DNA of 11,168 nucleotides, taken from the NCBI GenBank assembly GCA_050697275.1, contig JBOGZI010000013.1, forward strand, positions 1 to 11,168, in the 5' to 3' direction. Each line of letters begins with the position of its first letter. Position 1 is the stretch's first letter. The notes under the pieces are model-generated. The model did no database searches, was not told where the DNA came from, and worked only from the letters and a program-made list of their open reading frames with translations. The DNA comes from JBOGZI01 sp050697275. Its GTDB lineage: Bacteria; Actinomycetota; Thermoleophilia; Solirubrobacterales; 70-9. Positions 1 to 5,573 of the stretch are shown one piece after another. The translations under genes were made by a program, and so were the position numbers.

Positions 1-1
1 G

Positions 2-400
2 CGCGAGGACGGCGAGGTGAAGCGAGCCTACCTCGGGGTGACCGGCGGCGAGATCAGCTCGGAGATCGCCGAGGCGCTCAACCTACCGGCCGAGCGGGGC
101 GTGCTGATCGAGCAGGTCTTCGAGGGCGGGCCGGCGGACGCGGCCGGGATCAACGGTGCCACCGGCCAGGCGACGATCGGCCCGGACGCCTTCCCGGTCG
201 GCGGCGACATCATCACCGAGGTCGGCGGCAAGGAGGTCGCCGGGATGGAGGAAGTGATCGCGGCGGTGGACCGCCGCGACCCCGGCGACGAGCTCACCCT
301 GACCGTGCTCAGCGACGACGATGAGCGCGAGGTCACCGTGAAGCTCGGCGAGCGCCCCGCCAACGTCAAGGACGCGAGCGTCACTCCCCCGCTGCCCTAG
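2..400 (+). CDS. HtrA/DegP-like serine protease, C-terminal PDZ domain (5' partial)
   Basis: This is the last 132 residues of a protein that begins left of the window; the frame is open to the first bases, so no start is called. The visible part is one PDZ domain. It opens with the RAYLGV motif that follows the protease domain in HtrA proteins, then has the GVLIEQVFEGGPADAAGI carboxylate-loop and helix region, the GGDIITEVGGKEV strand, and a final E-V-T-V-KLGERP strand. Trypsin-type HtrA proteins are envelope quality-control proteases, and their PDZ domains bind C-termini of misfolded substrates. The catalytic triad lies outside the window, so protease activity is inferred from the domain arrangement. 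The stretch NGATGQATIGPDAFPVGGD is the longer PDZ loop common in actinobacterial HtrA proteins. The stop codon overlaps the stop of the convergent gene. A PDZ protein with another catalytic domain cannot be excluded. Confidence 0.85.
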   Translation, partial: REDGEVKRAYLGVTGGEISSEIAEALNLPAERGVLIEQVFEGGPADAAGINGATGQATIGPDAFPVGGDIITEVGGKEVAGMEEVIAAVDRRDPGDELTLTVLSDDDEREVTVKLGERPANVKDASVTPPLP

Positions 401-1455
401 GGCGCCTGGGCCGCGGCGGGCTCGGGCGCGGCGCCGTGCCTGATCAGGGCCTCGGCGGTGTCGGCGATCGAATCCTCGATCGGCATCGGGGTCCAGCCCA
501 GGGTCGAGCGTGCCTTCTCCGAGGTGACGTCGACGCGCTTGCCGAGGTCGCCGACGATCGACCGCAGCCCGCCGTCGACCAGGGCCATCCCGCGGACCAC
601 GAAGCTCGGGACCGTCCGGGTCGGCGCCTTCGCCGCCCGCTCCCCGAGCCGCTCGCGCAGGATCGCGGCGACCTCTCCCATCCACAGCCAGCGATCGGCC
701 GCGATGAAGCGCTCTCCGCCGGCCTTGGGATCCGTCATCGCGCGGATCTCCAGGTCGGCGACGTCGCGGACATCGACGAAGTTGAAGCCCAGCTTCGGCA
801 CGCCGGGCATCCCCTTCAGCATCCGCTCGATCACCTCGAGTGAGTAGGAGAGGTCGTTGGCGATCACCGGGCCGAGGATCGCGCCCGGGTTGACGACGGC
901 CAGCCGATCCTCCTCGGCGCGCTCGCGGACCAGCTCCCAGGCCGCCATCTCGGCGATCGTCTTCGACCGCGGGTACGCGTTCAGATCCGGGTTGTGGAGG
1001 TCAGTCCAGCACTCCTCGGTGATCGGGCCGTCCGGCGGATCGGCCGGATTGCGGAGCGCCGCCACGGAGGAGGTGACGACGACCCGCTTGGCGCCGGCGT
1101 CGAGGGCCGCGCCGAGCACCCGCAGCGTCCCCTCGCGCGCGGGGACGATCAGCTCGTCCGGGTCCTTGGGCTGGGACGGCGGGAAAGGCGAGGCGACGTG
1201 GAGCACGTAGTCGCAGCCGGCAACGGCCTCCTGCCAGCCGTCGTCCCTGGTCAGGTCCGCGGCGAGGACCGTGAGCCGATCGCCGGGGTCGACCTCCGGC
1301 TCGAATCGGGACCGGATCTCCGACTCCTTCGAGGGATCGCGGATCGTGGCGCGGACGTCGTAGCCCCTGCGCAGCAGCTCGATCACGCACCAGCCGCCCA
1401 GGAAGCCCGAGCCGCCCGTGACCAGGACCGTCTCGCTTCGTCTCGCTTCGTCCAT
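397..1455 (-). CDS. NAD(P)-dependent epimerase/dehydratase, dihydroflavonol-4-reductase-like extended SDR
   Basis: The 352-residue protein is an extended short-chain dehydrogenase/reductase. A Rossmann fold opens with VLVTGGSGFLG (residues 10-20), the dinucleotide-binding glycine motif. The catalytic pair is Tyr161 and Lys165 in YPRSK, with Ser129/Ser130 at the expected serine position. The pattern LHVASPF plus the NPGAILGP and FVDVRDVA segments matches the dihydroflavonol-4-reductase/cinnamyl-reductase branch. The substrate is probably a carbonyl or hydroxyl of a small molecule, but the sequence does not identify it. The ATG at 1455 is the natural start: the nucleotide-binding strand begins nine residues later and a TAGGCT box lies six bases upstream, with no Shine-Dalgarno sequence. 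Codons 3-9 (EARRSET) are formed by a 10-bp tandem duplication. The tail is Ala/Pro rich. The gene is convergent with the PDZ gene and divergent from trpF. Confidence 0.88.
   Translation of the reverse strand: MDEARRSETVLVTGGSGFLGGWCVIELLRRGYDVRATIRDPSKESEIRSRFEPEVDPGDRLTVLAADLTRDDGWQEAVAGCDYVLHVASPFPPSQPKDPDELIVPAREGTLRVLGAALDAGAKRVVVTSSVAALRNPADPPDGPITEECWTDLHNPDLNAYPRSKTIAEMAAWELVRERAEEDRLAVVNPGAILGPVIANDLSYSLEVIERMLKGMPGVPKLGFNFVDVRDVADLEIRAMTDPKAGGERFIAADRWLWMGEVAAILRERLGERAAKAPTRTVPSFVVRGMALVDGGLRSIVGDLGKRVDVTSEKARSTLGWTPMPIEDSIADTAEALIRHGAAPEPAAAQAP
1431..1450. repeat. 10-bp perfect tandem duplication in the first codons of the SDR gene
   Basis: The unit tctcgcttcg occurs twice in a row, and the identity extends two bases on either side. 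It encodes residues 3-9 of the oxidoreductase, just ahead of its nucleotide-binding strand. The unit is not a multiple of three, so gain or loss of one copy would shift the frame after the start codon. Confidence 0.9.
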
Positions 1456-1461
1456 CGGCCC

Positions 1462-1467
1462 AGCCTA
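1462..1467 (-). promoter_or_regulatory. -10 box (TAGGCT) of the SDR gene, probably leaderless
   Basis: On the minus strand TAGGCT ends six bases before the ATG at 1455. That places the transcription start at or next to the start codon. No Shine-Dalgarno sequence and no recognisable -35 box are visible. It faces away from the trpF promoter. Confidence 0.5.
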
Positions 1468-1509
1468 CGCTCAGGGGCGACCGCTCGCAGGGCGGCGGGT
1501 GGATGTGCC

Positions 1510-1515
1510 TACCCT
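1510..1515 (+). promoter_or_regulatory. -10 box (TACCCT) of trpF, probably leaderless
   Basis: TACCCT ends six bases before the trpF ATG at 1522. There is no Shine-Dalgarno sequence in the gap and no room for a tryptophan leader peptide. Transcription would start essentially at the ATG. No good -35 box is visible. It would drive the trpF-trpB-trpA cluster. Confidence 0.5.
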
Positions 1516-1521
1516 TCGGGC

Positions 1522-2229
1522 ATGACCAGGGTCAAGGTCTGCGGAATGACGAACCTCGAGGACGCCCAGCACGCGGCCGATCATGGCGCCTGGGCGATCG
1601 GACTGATCCACCATCGCGAGAGCCCGCGCTACGTCGAGCCCGCCGTCGCCGAGGAGATCGGGGCGGCGCTGAAGCGCCGCTGCGAGATCGCGGGCGTCTT
1701 CGTCAACTCCCCGCTCGAAGAGGTGGTCGACGCCGCCGAGCGCGAGAACCTGACCCTGCTCCAGTTCCACGGCGAGGAGGGCCCCTCCTTCTGCACCGAG
1801 GCCGCGCGCCGCACTGGGGCGAAGGTGATGAAGGCGATGCGGGTGTCGAGCGCGGCCGACGTGAGGGCGGCCGAGGCCTTTCGCACCGACTTCCACCTCT
1901 TCGACGCCTACTGGCACGGGCTGCACGGAGGCACCGGCAAGAGCTTCGACTGGGAGCTGGTGGCGCGGCGACGATCGAAGGTGCCGATGGTGATCGCCGG
2001 CGGACTGACGCCCGAGAACGTCGGCGAGGCGATCGCCCGGGTCAACCCCTACGCGGTCGACGTGGTCAGCGGGGTGGAGGCGGAGCCGGGCCGCAAGAAC
2101 CACTCCAAGGTGGAGGCCCTCCTCGACGCCGCGGGGTCCCAGGTTCCCACGCCGTCCGCGAACCCATCCGGCACCCCCGAGGTGCGAGGGCGCTCCGCAG
2201 ACGAAGCCGAGGAGCGACCCGTTTCATGA
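1522..2229 (+). CDS. trpF: phosphoribosylanthranilate isomerase
   Basis: TrpF converts N-(5'-phosphoribosyl)anthranilate to CdRP, the third step from chorismate to tryptophan, in the cytoplasm. The (beta/alpha)8 barrel is complete: VKVCGMTN with general base Cys7, LLQFHGEE (79-86), FDAY with general acid Asp128, the GGTGKSFDW loop (136-144), and phosphate-binding AGGLTPENV and DVVSGVE (180-186). The open frame continues far upstream, but the barrel starts at the ATG at 1522, which also has a -10 box six bases before it. The family usually ends near residue 205. This protein carries about 30 extra residues, Pro/Ser rich and then charged, and the last part (about 221-234) is encoded by a palindromic repeat that recurs inverted in trpA. 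The stop lies 16 bases before trpB. It is the first gene of the cluster. Confidence 0.95.
   Translation: MTRVKVCGMTNLEDAQHAADHGAWAIGLIHHRESPRYVEPAVAEEIGAALKRRCEIAGVFVNSPLEEVVDAAERENLTLLQFHGEEGPSFCTEAARRTGAKVMKAMRVSSAADVRAAEAFRTDFHLFDAYWHGLHGGTGKSFDWELVARRRSKVPMVIAGGLTPENVGEAIARVNPYAVDVVSGVEAEPGRKNHSKVEALLDAAGSQVPTPSANPSGTPEVRGRSADEAEERPVS
2183..2224 (+). repeat. Small palindromic repeat, copy 1, inside the 3' end of trpF
   Basis: Two conserved blocks, 13 bp (2183-2195) and 15 bp (2210-2224), match the complement of copy 2 in trpA exactly. The 14-bp spacer differs from copy 2. The blocks are mutually complementary: GGG-CGCTCC (2188-2196) pairs with GGAGCGACCC (2211-2220), with one bulged A, giving a 9-bp stem. 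It encodes TrpF residues 221-234 (the segment with RSADEAEERP). A palindromic repeat read in frame by the host gene recalls the Rickettsia palindromic elements; that is an analogy, not homology. Confidence 0.8.
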
Positions 2230-2230
2230 T

Positions 2231-2238
2231 GGAGGAGG
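2231..2238 (+). promoter_or_regulatory. Strong ribosome binding site of trpB
   Basis: GGAGGAGG lies between the trpF stop (2227-2229) and the TTG at 2246, with seven bases of spacing. It is by far the best Shine-Dalgarno sequence among the gene starts here and decides the TTG start. It sits 11 bases after the hairpin of repeat copy 1. Confidence 0.85.
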
Positions 2239-2245
2239 TGGTCGG

Positions 2246-3418
2246 TTGACTCTGGTCGAGGAGCGCTTCGGCCCCTACGGCGGCCGCTTCGTCCCCGAGA
2301 CGCTGATCGCGGCGCTCGACGAGCTCAGTGCCGCCTGGGCGGAGGCCCGCGAGGACGAGGACTTCCAGACCGAGCTGGGCCGGCTCTTGCGCGACTTCGT
2401 CGGCCGGCCGACCCCGCTCTATCTCTCCGAGCGGCTCTCCGAGCGGGTCGGCCGCCGCGTCTACCTGAAGCGCGAGGACCTCGCCCACACCGGCGCCCAC
2501 AAGATCAACAACGCCGTCGGCCAGGCGCTGCTCGCGCGCCGGATGGGCAAGACCCGCGTGATCGCCGAGACGGGCGCCGGCCAGCACGGGGTGGCGACCG
2601 CGACGGCCTGCGCCCTGCTCGGGCTCGACTGCGCCGTCTACATGGGCACCGAGGACATCCGCCGCCAGGCCCCCAACGCCGACCGGATGAAGCTGCTCGG
2701 CGCCGAGGTGATCCCGGTCGAGGCCGGCGCCAGGACCCTGAAGGAGGCGGTGAGCGCCGCGATCCGCGACTGGGTGGCGAGCGTCGCCGACACCCACTAC
2801 GTGATCGGCTCGGTGGTCGGGCCGGCGCCGTACCCGGCGCTGGTCCGCGACCTGCAGCGCGTGATCGGCGACGAGGCCCGCTCCCAGGCGCTCGAGCTGG
2901 AGGGGGAGCTGCCCGCGCGCCTGATCGCCTGCGTCGGCGGCGGCTCCAACGCGATCGGCAGCTTCTACGCCTTCCTCGACGACCCGGTCGAGCTGATCGG
3001 AGTCGAGGCCGCGGGGGAGGGGCTGGAGAGCGGCCGGCACGGCGCCTCGCTGGTGGCCGGCTCCTCGGGCGTCCTCCACGGCGCCCTCTCCTCGGTGCTC
3101 GCCGACGAGCAGGGCCAGATCCTCGAGGCGCACTCGGTCTCGGCCGGCCTCGACTATCCCGGGGTCGGCCCCGAGCACGCCTACCTGCGCGACTCCGGCC
3201 GGGCCACCTATGTCGCCGTCACCGATGCCGACGCGCTGCGCGCCTTCCGCGAGCTGGCGCGGCTGGAGGGGATCATCCCGGCGCTCGAGCCCGCCCACGC
3301 GATCGCCTGGCTCTTGGAGAATGGCGGCGGCAAGGGCTACGACCTGCTGACGCTCTCCGGCCGGGGCGACAAGGACATGGACGAGGTGACGGCGAAGCTC
3401 GCCGAGCTCGATGGCTGA
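2246..3418 (+). CDS. trpB: tryptophan synthase beta chain
   Basis: TrpB is the PLP-dependent beta subunit of the alpha2-beta2 tryptophan synthase. It condenses L-serine with indole channelled from TrpA. The 390 residues match the usual length. Visible features: RFGPYGGRFVPETL at the N-terminus, Schiff-base Lys86 in HTGAHKINNA, catalytic Glu108 in AETGAGQHG, the phosphate-binding GGGSNAIG loop (231-238), and the C-terminal SGRGDKD (371-377), whose Ser371 meets the pyridine nitrogen. This is the TrpB1 type that pairs with TrpA. The start is a TTG, chosen because of the strong GGAGGAGG seven bases upstream and because the conserved N-terminus begins there. The last eight bases overlap trpA, so the two subunits are probably translationally coupled. 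Confidence 0.97.
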   Translation: MTLVEERFGPYGGRFVPETLIAALDELSAAWAEAREDEDFQTELGRLLRDFVGRPTPLYLSERLSERVGRRVYLKREDLAHTGAHKINNAVGQALLARRMGKTRVIAETGAGQHGVATATACALLGLDCAVYMGTEDIRRQAPNADRMKLLGAEVIPVEAGARTLKEAVSAAIRDWVASVADTHYVIGSVVGPAPYPALVRDLQRVIGDEARSQALELEGELPARLIACVGGGSNAIGSFYAFLDDPVELIGVEAAGEGLESGRHGASLVAGSSGVLHGALSSVLADEQGQILEAHSVSAGLDYPGVGPEHAYLRDSGRATYVAVTDADALRAFRELARLEGIIPALEPAHAIAWLLENGGGKGYDLLTLSGRGDKDMDEVTAKLAELDG

Positions 3419-4292
3419 GCCCGCGTCAACCGCCGCCTCCTCCAGCCCTAAACGGGTCGCTCCTGGCAGAGCGCCCTCGCATCAACCGGGGGCGGCGGGG
3501 GCCGAGCGGGTAACGGCCGCTTTCGAGACCGCCCGCGAGCAGGGGCGCGCGGCGCTGATGCCGTACATGATGGGCGGCTTCCCCGACCAGCGGACCGCCG
3601 ACGCGGTGGCCGGCGTCTACGTCGAGGCGGGGGCCGACCTGGTCGAGCTCGGGGTGCCCTTCTCCGACCCGCTCGCCGACGGCCCCGTGATCCACGCCGC
3701 CGACACCGCGGCGCTCGCCGCCGGGGCGACGCTCGAGTCGGTGCTCGAGACCTGTGCGGCGATCGGAGACCGGGTCCCGGTGGCCCTGATGGCCTACGCC
3801 AACATGGTGCTCGCCAAGGGGGCCCCCGAGTTCGCCGCGGCGGCCGCCGAGGCGGGGGCGGCGGGGGTGATCGTCCCCGACCTGCCGCTCGAGGAGCAGG
3901 CGCCGATGCGCGAGGCGCTCACCGGACGGGGGCTCGCGCTGATCCCGATGGTGGCTCCCACCACCCCGGCCGAGCGCCGCGCCTCGATCTGCGCCGGCGC
4001 CCAGGGCTTCGTCTACGTCGTCTCGACTGTCGGGGTGACCGGCGAGCGCTCCGGGCTGCCCGCCGAGCTGACCGAGCTGGTCGACGCGGCCAGACGGGAG
4101 GCGAGCGTGCCGGTCGCGATCGGCTTCGGCATCTCGACGCCGGAGCAGGCGGCGAGGGTGGGGAGGATCGCCGACGGGGTGATCATCGGCACCCGGCTCG
4201 TGCGTGAGGTCGCCGACGCCCCAGACGCCGGCTCCGCCGCCGCCGCGGTCGCCGAGCTGCTGCACGAGACCAGGGCCGCCCTGGCCCGATAG
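3411..4292 (+). CDS. trpA: tryptophan synthase alpha chain, with N-terminal extension
   Basis: TrpA cleaves indole-3-glycerol phosphate to indole and glyceraldehyde 3-phosphate; indole tunnels to TrpB. The barrel is complete. Glu79 in ADLVELGVPFSDP and Asp90 in DPLADGP correspond to the catalytic Glu49 and Asp60 of the enterobacterial enzyme (same 11-residue spacing). The phosphate site is GFGIST and DGVIIGTRLV. The family normally begins close to the AAFETAREQGRAALMPYMMGGFPD segment, but here about 33 low-complexity residues precede it. No ATG, GTG, TTG or CTG lies in frame between the ATG at 3411 and that segment, so translation must cross the extension. Residues 14-24 are encoded by inverted copy 2 of the palindromic repeat also found in trpF. 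The gene overlaps trpB by eight bases. Confidence 0.96.
   Translation: MAEPASTAASSSPKRVAPGRAPSHQPGAAGAERVTAAFETAREQGRAALMPYMMGGFPDQRTADAVAGVYVEAGADLVELGVPFSDPLADGPVIHAADTAALAAGATLESVLETCAAIGDRVPVALMAYANMVLAKGAPEFAAAAAEAGAAGVIVPDLPLEEQAPMREALTGRGLALIPMVAPTTPAERRASICAGAQGFVYVVSTVGVTGERSGLPAELTELVDAARREASVPVAIGFGISTPEQAARVGRIADGVIIGTRLVREVADAPDAGSAAAAVAELLHETRAALAR
3450..3481 (-). repeat. Small palindromic repeat, copy 2 (inverted), inside the 5' end of trpA
   Basis: The blocks 3450-3464 (15 bp) and 3469-3481 (13 bp) are exact complements of the two conserved blocks of copy 1 in trpF. Here only 4 bp separate them, against 14 bp in copy 1. GGG-t-CGCTC (3454-3462) pairs with GAGCGCCC (3469-3476), with one bulged T and a 6-base loop. 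The element encodes TrpA residues 14-24 (KRVAPGRAPSH), in the unconserved N-terminal extension. Stem conserved, loop variable and both orientations used are the marks of a dispersed palindromic repeat. Confidence 0.8.
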
Positions 4293-4295
4293 CGA

Positions 4296-4301
4296 TAGAT
4301 T
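4296..4301 (+). promoter_or_regulatory. -10 box (TAGATT) before the small membrane protein gene
   Basis: TAGATT lies in the 17-base gap after the trpA stop and ends eight bases before the ATG at 4310, where no Shine-Dalgarno sequence is present. It could give a leaderless transcript for the small gene and the phosphofructokinase, apart from read-through from trp. Confidence 0.4.
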
Positions 4302-4309
4302 CCGCGCCG

Positions 4310-4474
4310 ATGCAGCTGCTGCTCTTCACCGTGCTGGGCGCCTGCGCGATGGTGATCGGCTACGCCTTCAACCTCGCCGGCCCGGTCTGCGCGCTGCTCT
4401 TCCTGGGCAGTGTCTTCACCGGGGCGCTGCTTCGGGTGACCCGGCCGATCATCGACTGGGTCACCAGGCCCTAG
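4310..4474 (+). CDS. Small (54-residue) two-helix membrane protein, unknown function
   Basis: This short frame lies between trpA and the phosphofructokinase gene and fills the gap almost exactly: it starts 17 bases after the trpA stop and ends three bases before the next ATG. The product is very hydrophobic. A first helix covers about residues 2-20 (LLLFTVLGACAMVIGYAF) and a second about 25-41 (PVCALLFLGSVFTGALL), joined by a short NLAG turn. The end (RVTRPIIDWVTRP) is basic with one Trp, as at a cytoplasmic membrane face. I do not recognise a family and assign no function. Support for it being real: the tight fit between two same-strand genes, a TANNNT box at the usual distance, and clean two-helix periodicity. 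No homologue search was possible, so a chance frame remains possible. Confidence 0.62.
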   Translation: MQLLLFTVLGACAMVIGYAFNLAGPVCALLFLGSVFTGALLRVTRPIIDWVTRP

Positions 4475-4477
4475 CGG

Positions 4478-5503
4478 ATGCGCATCGGCGTCCTGACCGG
4501 CGGGGGCGACTGCCCCGGTCTCAACGCGGTGATCCGGGCGATCGTCCGCAAGGGCGTCGCCGAGTACGAGTACGAGTTCGTCGGCTTCAGGGACGGCTGG
4601 CGCGGGCCGCTGGAGGGGGTGACCGTGCCGCTGGGAATCCAGGACGTGCGCGGGATCCTGCCGCGGGGCGGGACCATCCTCGGCTCCTCGCGCACCAACC
4701 CGCTCAAGGAGGAAGGCGGGGTGGCGCGGATCATCGACTACCTCGCCGACCAGGAGGTCGACGGGCTGATCGTGATCGGCGGCGAGGACACCCTCGGTGC
4801 AGCCACCCACCTCGCCGAGGCGGGGGCCCACATCGTCGGGGTGCCGAAGACGATCGACAACGACCTCGGCGCGACCGACTACACCTTCGGCTTCGACACC
4901 GCGGTCAACATCGCGATGGAGGCGATCGACCGCCTCCACACGACGGCCGAGAGCCACAAGCGGGCGCTGATCTGCGAGGTGATGGGCCGCCAGGCGGGCT
5001 GGATCGCCTGGCACGCCGGCATCGCCGGAGGCGCCAACGTGATCCTGATCCCGGAGCTCGAGTTCGACATCGAGCGTGTCTGCGACTACATCGTGCGGCG
5101 CTTCGAGAGCCAGTACTCGCCGATCATCGTGGTCGCTGAGGGAGCCCAGCCGAGGGGCGGGACCGCCGCGACCAAGGGCCAGTCCCTGGACGAGTTCGGG
5201 CACGTGCGGCTCGGCGGGATCGCCCACTGGCTGGAGGAGCAGGTGCTCGAGCGCACCGGCTTCGACGCTAGGGCGACGGTGCTCGGGCACGTGCAGCGCG
5301 GCGGCACGCCGACCGCCTTCGACCGGGTGCTGGCGACCCGCTTCGGCCTGCACGCGATCGACGCCGCGCACTCCGGAGCGTGGGGGATGATGACCGCGCT
5401 GCGCGGGACCCGGATCGAGCTGGTGCCGCTCAAGGAGGCGACCGCCGAGCTCAAGGTGGTGCCGGAGGAGCTCTACCGGGAGGCGGAGGTCTTCTTCGGG
5501 TAG
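4478..5503 (+). CDS. pfp: 6-phosphofructokinase, pyrophosphate-dependent type
   Basis: The enzyme phosphorylates fructose 6-phosphate at C1. The 341 residues fit the compact bacterial PFK. Motifs: GVLTGGGDCPGLNAV (4-18), RGGTILGSSRTNP (63-75), IGGEDTLGAA (100-109), PKTIDND with catalytic Asp127, MGRQAGW (169-175), and GHVQRGGTPTAFDR (270-283). Two residues predict the donor. Position 104 is Asp (Gly in ATP enzymes such as E. coli PfkA) and position 124 is Lys (Gly in E. coli). Asp104 blocks the ATP alpha-phosphate and marks PPi enzymes such as that of Amycolatopsis methanolica, which this protein resembles closely; actinomycete ATP enzymes have GGEGT instead. The PPi reaction is reversible, so it can serve glycolysis and gluconeogenesis. 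The start is the ATG three bases after the small membrane gene, without an obvious ribosome site, which suggests coupling. An ATP-dependent activity is not ruled out. Confidence 0.92.
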   Translation: MRIGVLTGGGDCPGLNAVIRAIVRKGVAEYEYEFVGFRDGWRGPLEGVTVPLGIQDVRGILPRGGTILGSSRTNPLKEEGGVARIIDYLADQEVDGLIVIGGEDTLGAATHLAEAGAHIVGVPKTIDNDLGATDYTFGFDTAVNIAMEAIDRLHTTAESHKRALICEVMGRQAGWIAWHAGIAGGANVILIPELEFDIERVCDYIVRRFESQYSPIIVVAEGAQPRGGTAATKGQSLDEFGHVRLGGIAHWLEEQVLERTGFDARATVLGHVQRGGTPTAFDRVLATRFGLHAIDAAHSGAWGMMTALRGTRIELVPLKEATAELKVVPEELYREAEVFFG

Positions 5504-5515
5504 GAGGCGGTCCGC

Positions 5516-5552
5516 GGGGAACAGCGACGGTTCCCCGGCCGGCAGCCCGGGG
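5516..5552 (+). terminator. GC-rich hairpins after the phosphofructokinase gene, probable terminator
   Basis: GGGGAAC (5516-5522) pairs with GTTCCCC (5530-5536) around a 7-base loop. A second stem, CCCCGG (5533-5538) with CCGGGG (5547-5552), shares four bases with the first, so only one can form at a time. No T-run follows, which is common for actinobacterial terminators. It begins 13 bases after the stop and lies ahead of the next promoter. Confidence 0.45.
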
Positions 5553-5558
5553 CGGCTG

Positions 5559-5564
5559 TAGGGT
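5559..5564 (+). promoter_or_regulatory. -10 box (TAGGGT) of the binding-protein gene, probably leaderless
   Basis: TAGGGT ends nine bases before the ATG at 5574. No Shine-Dalgarno sequence and no clear -35 box are present. It follows the terminator-like hairpins, so the lipoprotein gene appears to be its own transcription unit. Confidence 0.5.
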
Positions 5565-5573
5565 CGCGGTCCG

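Noticed and set aside
994..1521. N-terminal extension of trpF by about 176 codons in the same open frame
   Set aside because: The TrpF barrel begins exactly at the ATG at 1522; the upstream frame is Arg/Gly/Ala-rich shadow coding antisense to the oxidoreductase gene.
1456..1521. Tryptophan leader peptide or T-box/attenuator upstream of trpF
   Set aside because: The gap is 66 bp, contains no Trp-codon-rich short frame and no stem followed by a T-run, and the -10 box is six bases from the ATG.
2066..3298. 410-codon minus-strand frame across trpB
   Set aside because: It is antisense to a clear trpB and has the low-complexity Gly/Ala/Arg/Asp composition of a GC-rich shadow frame, with no domain motif.
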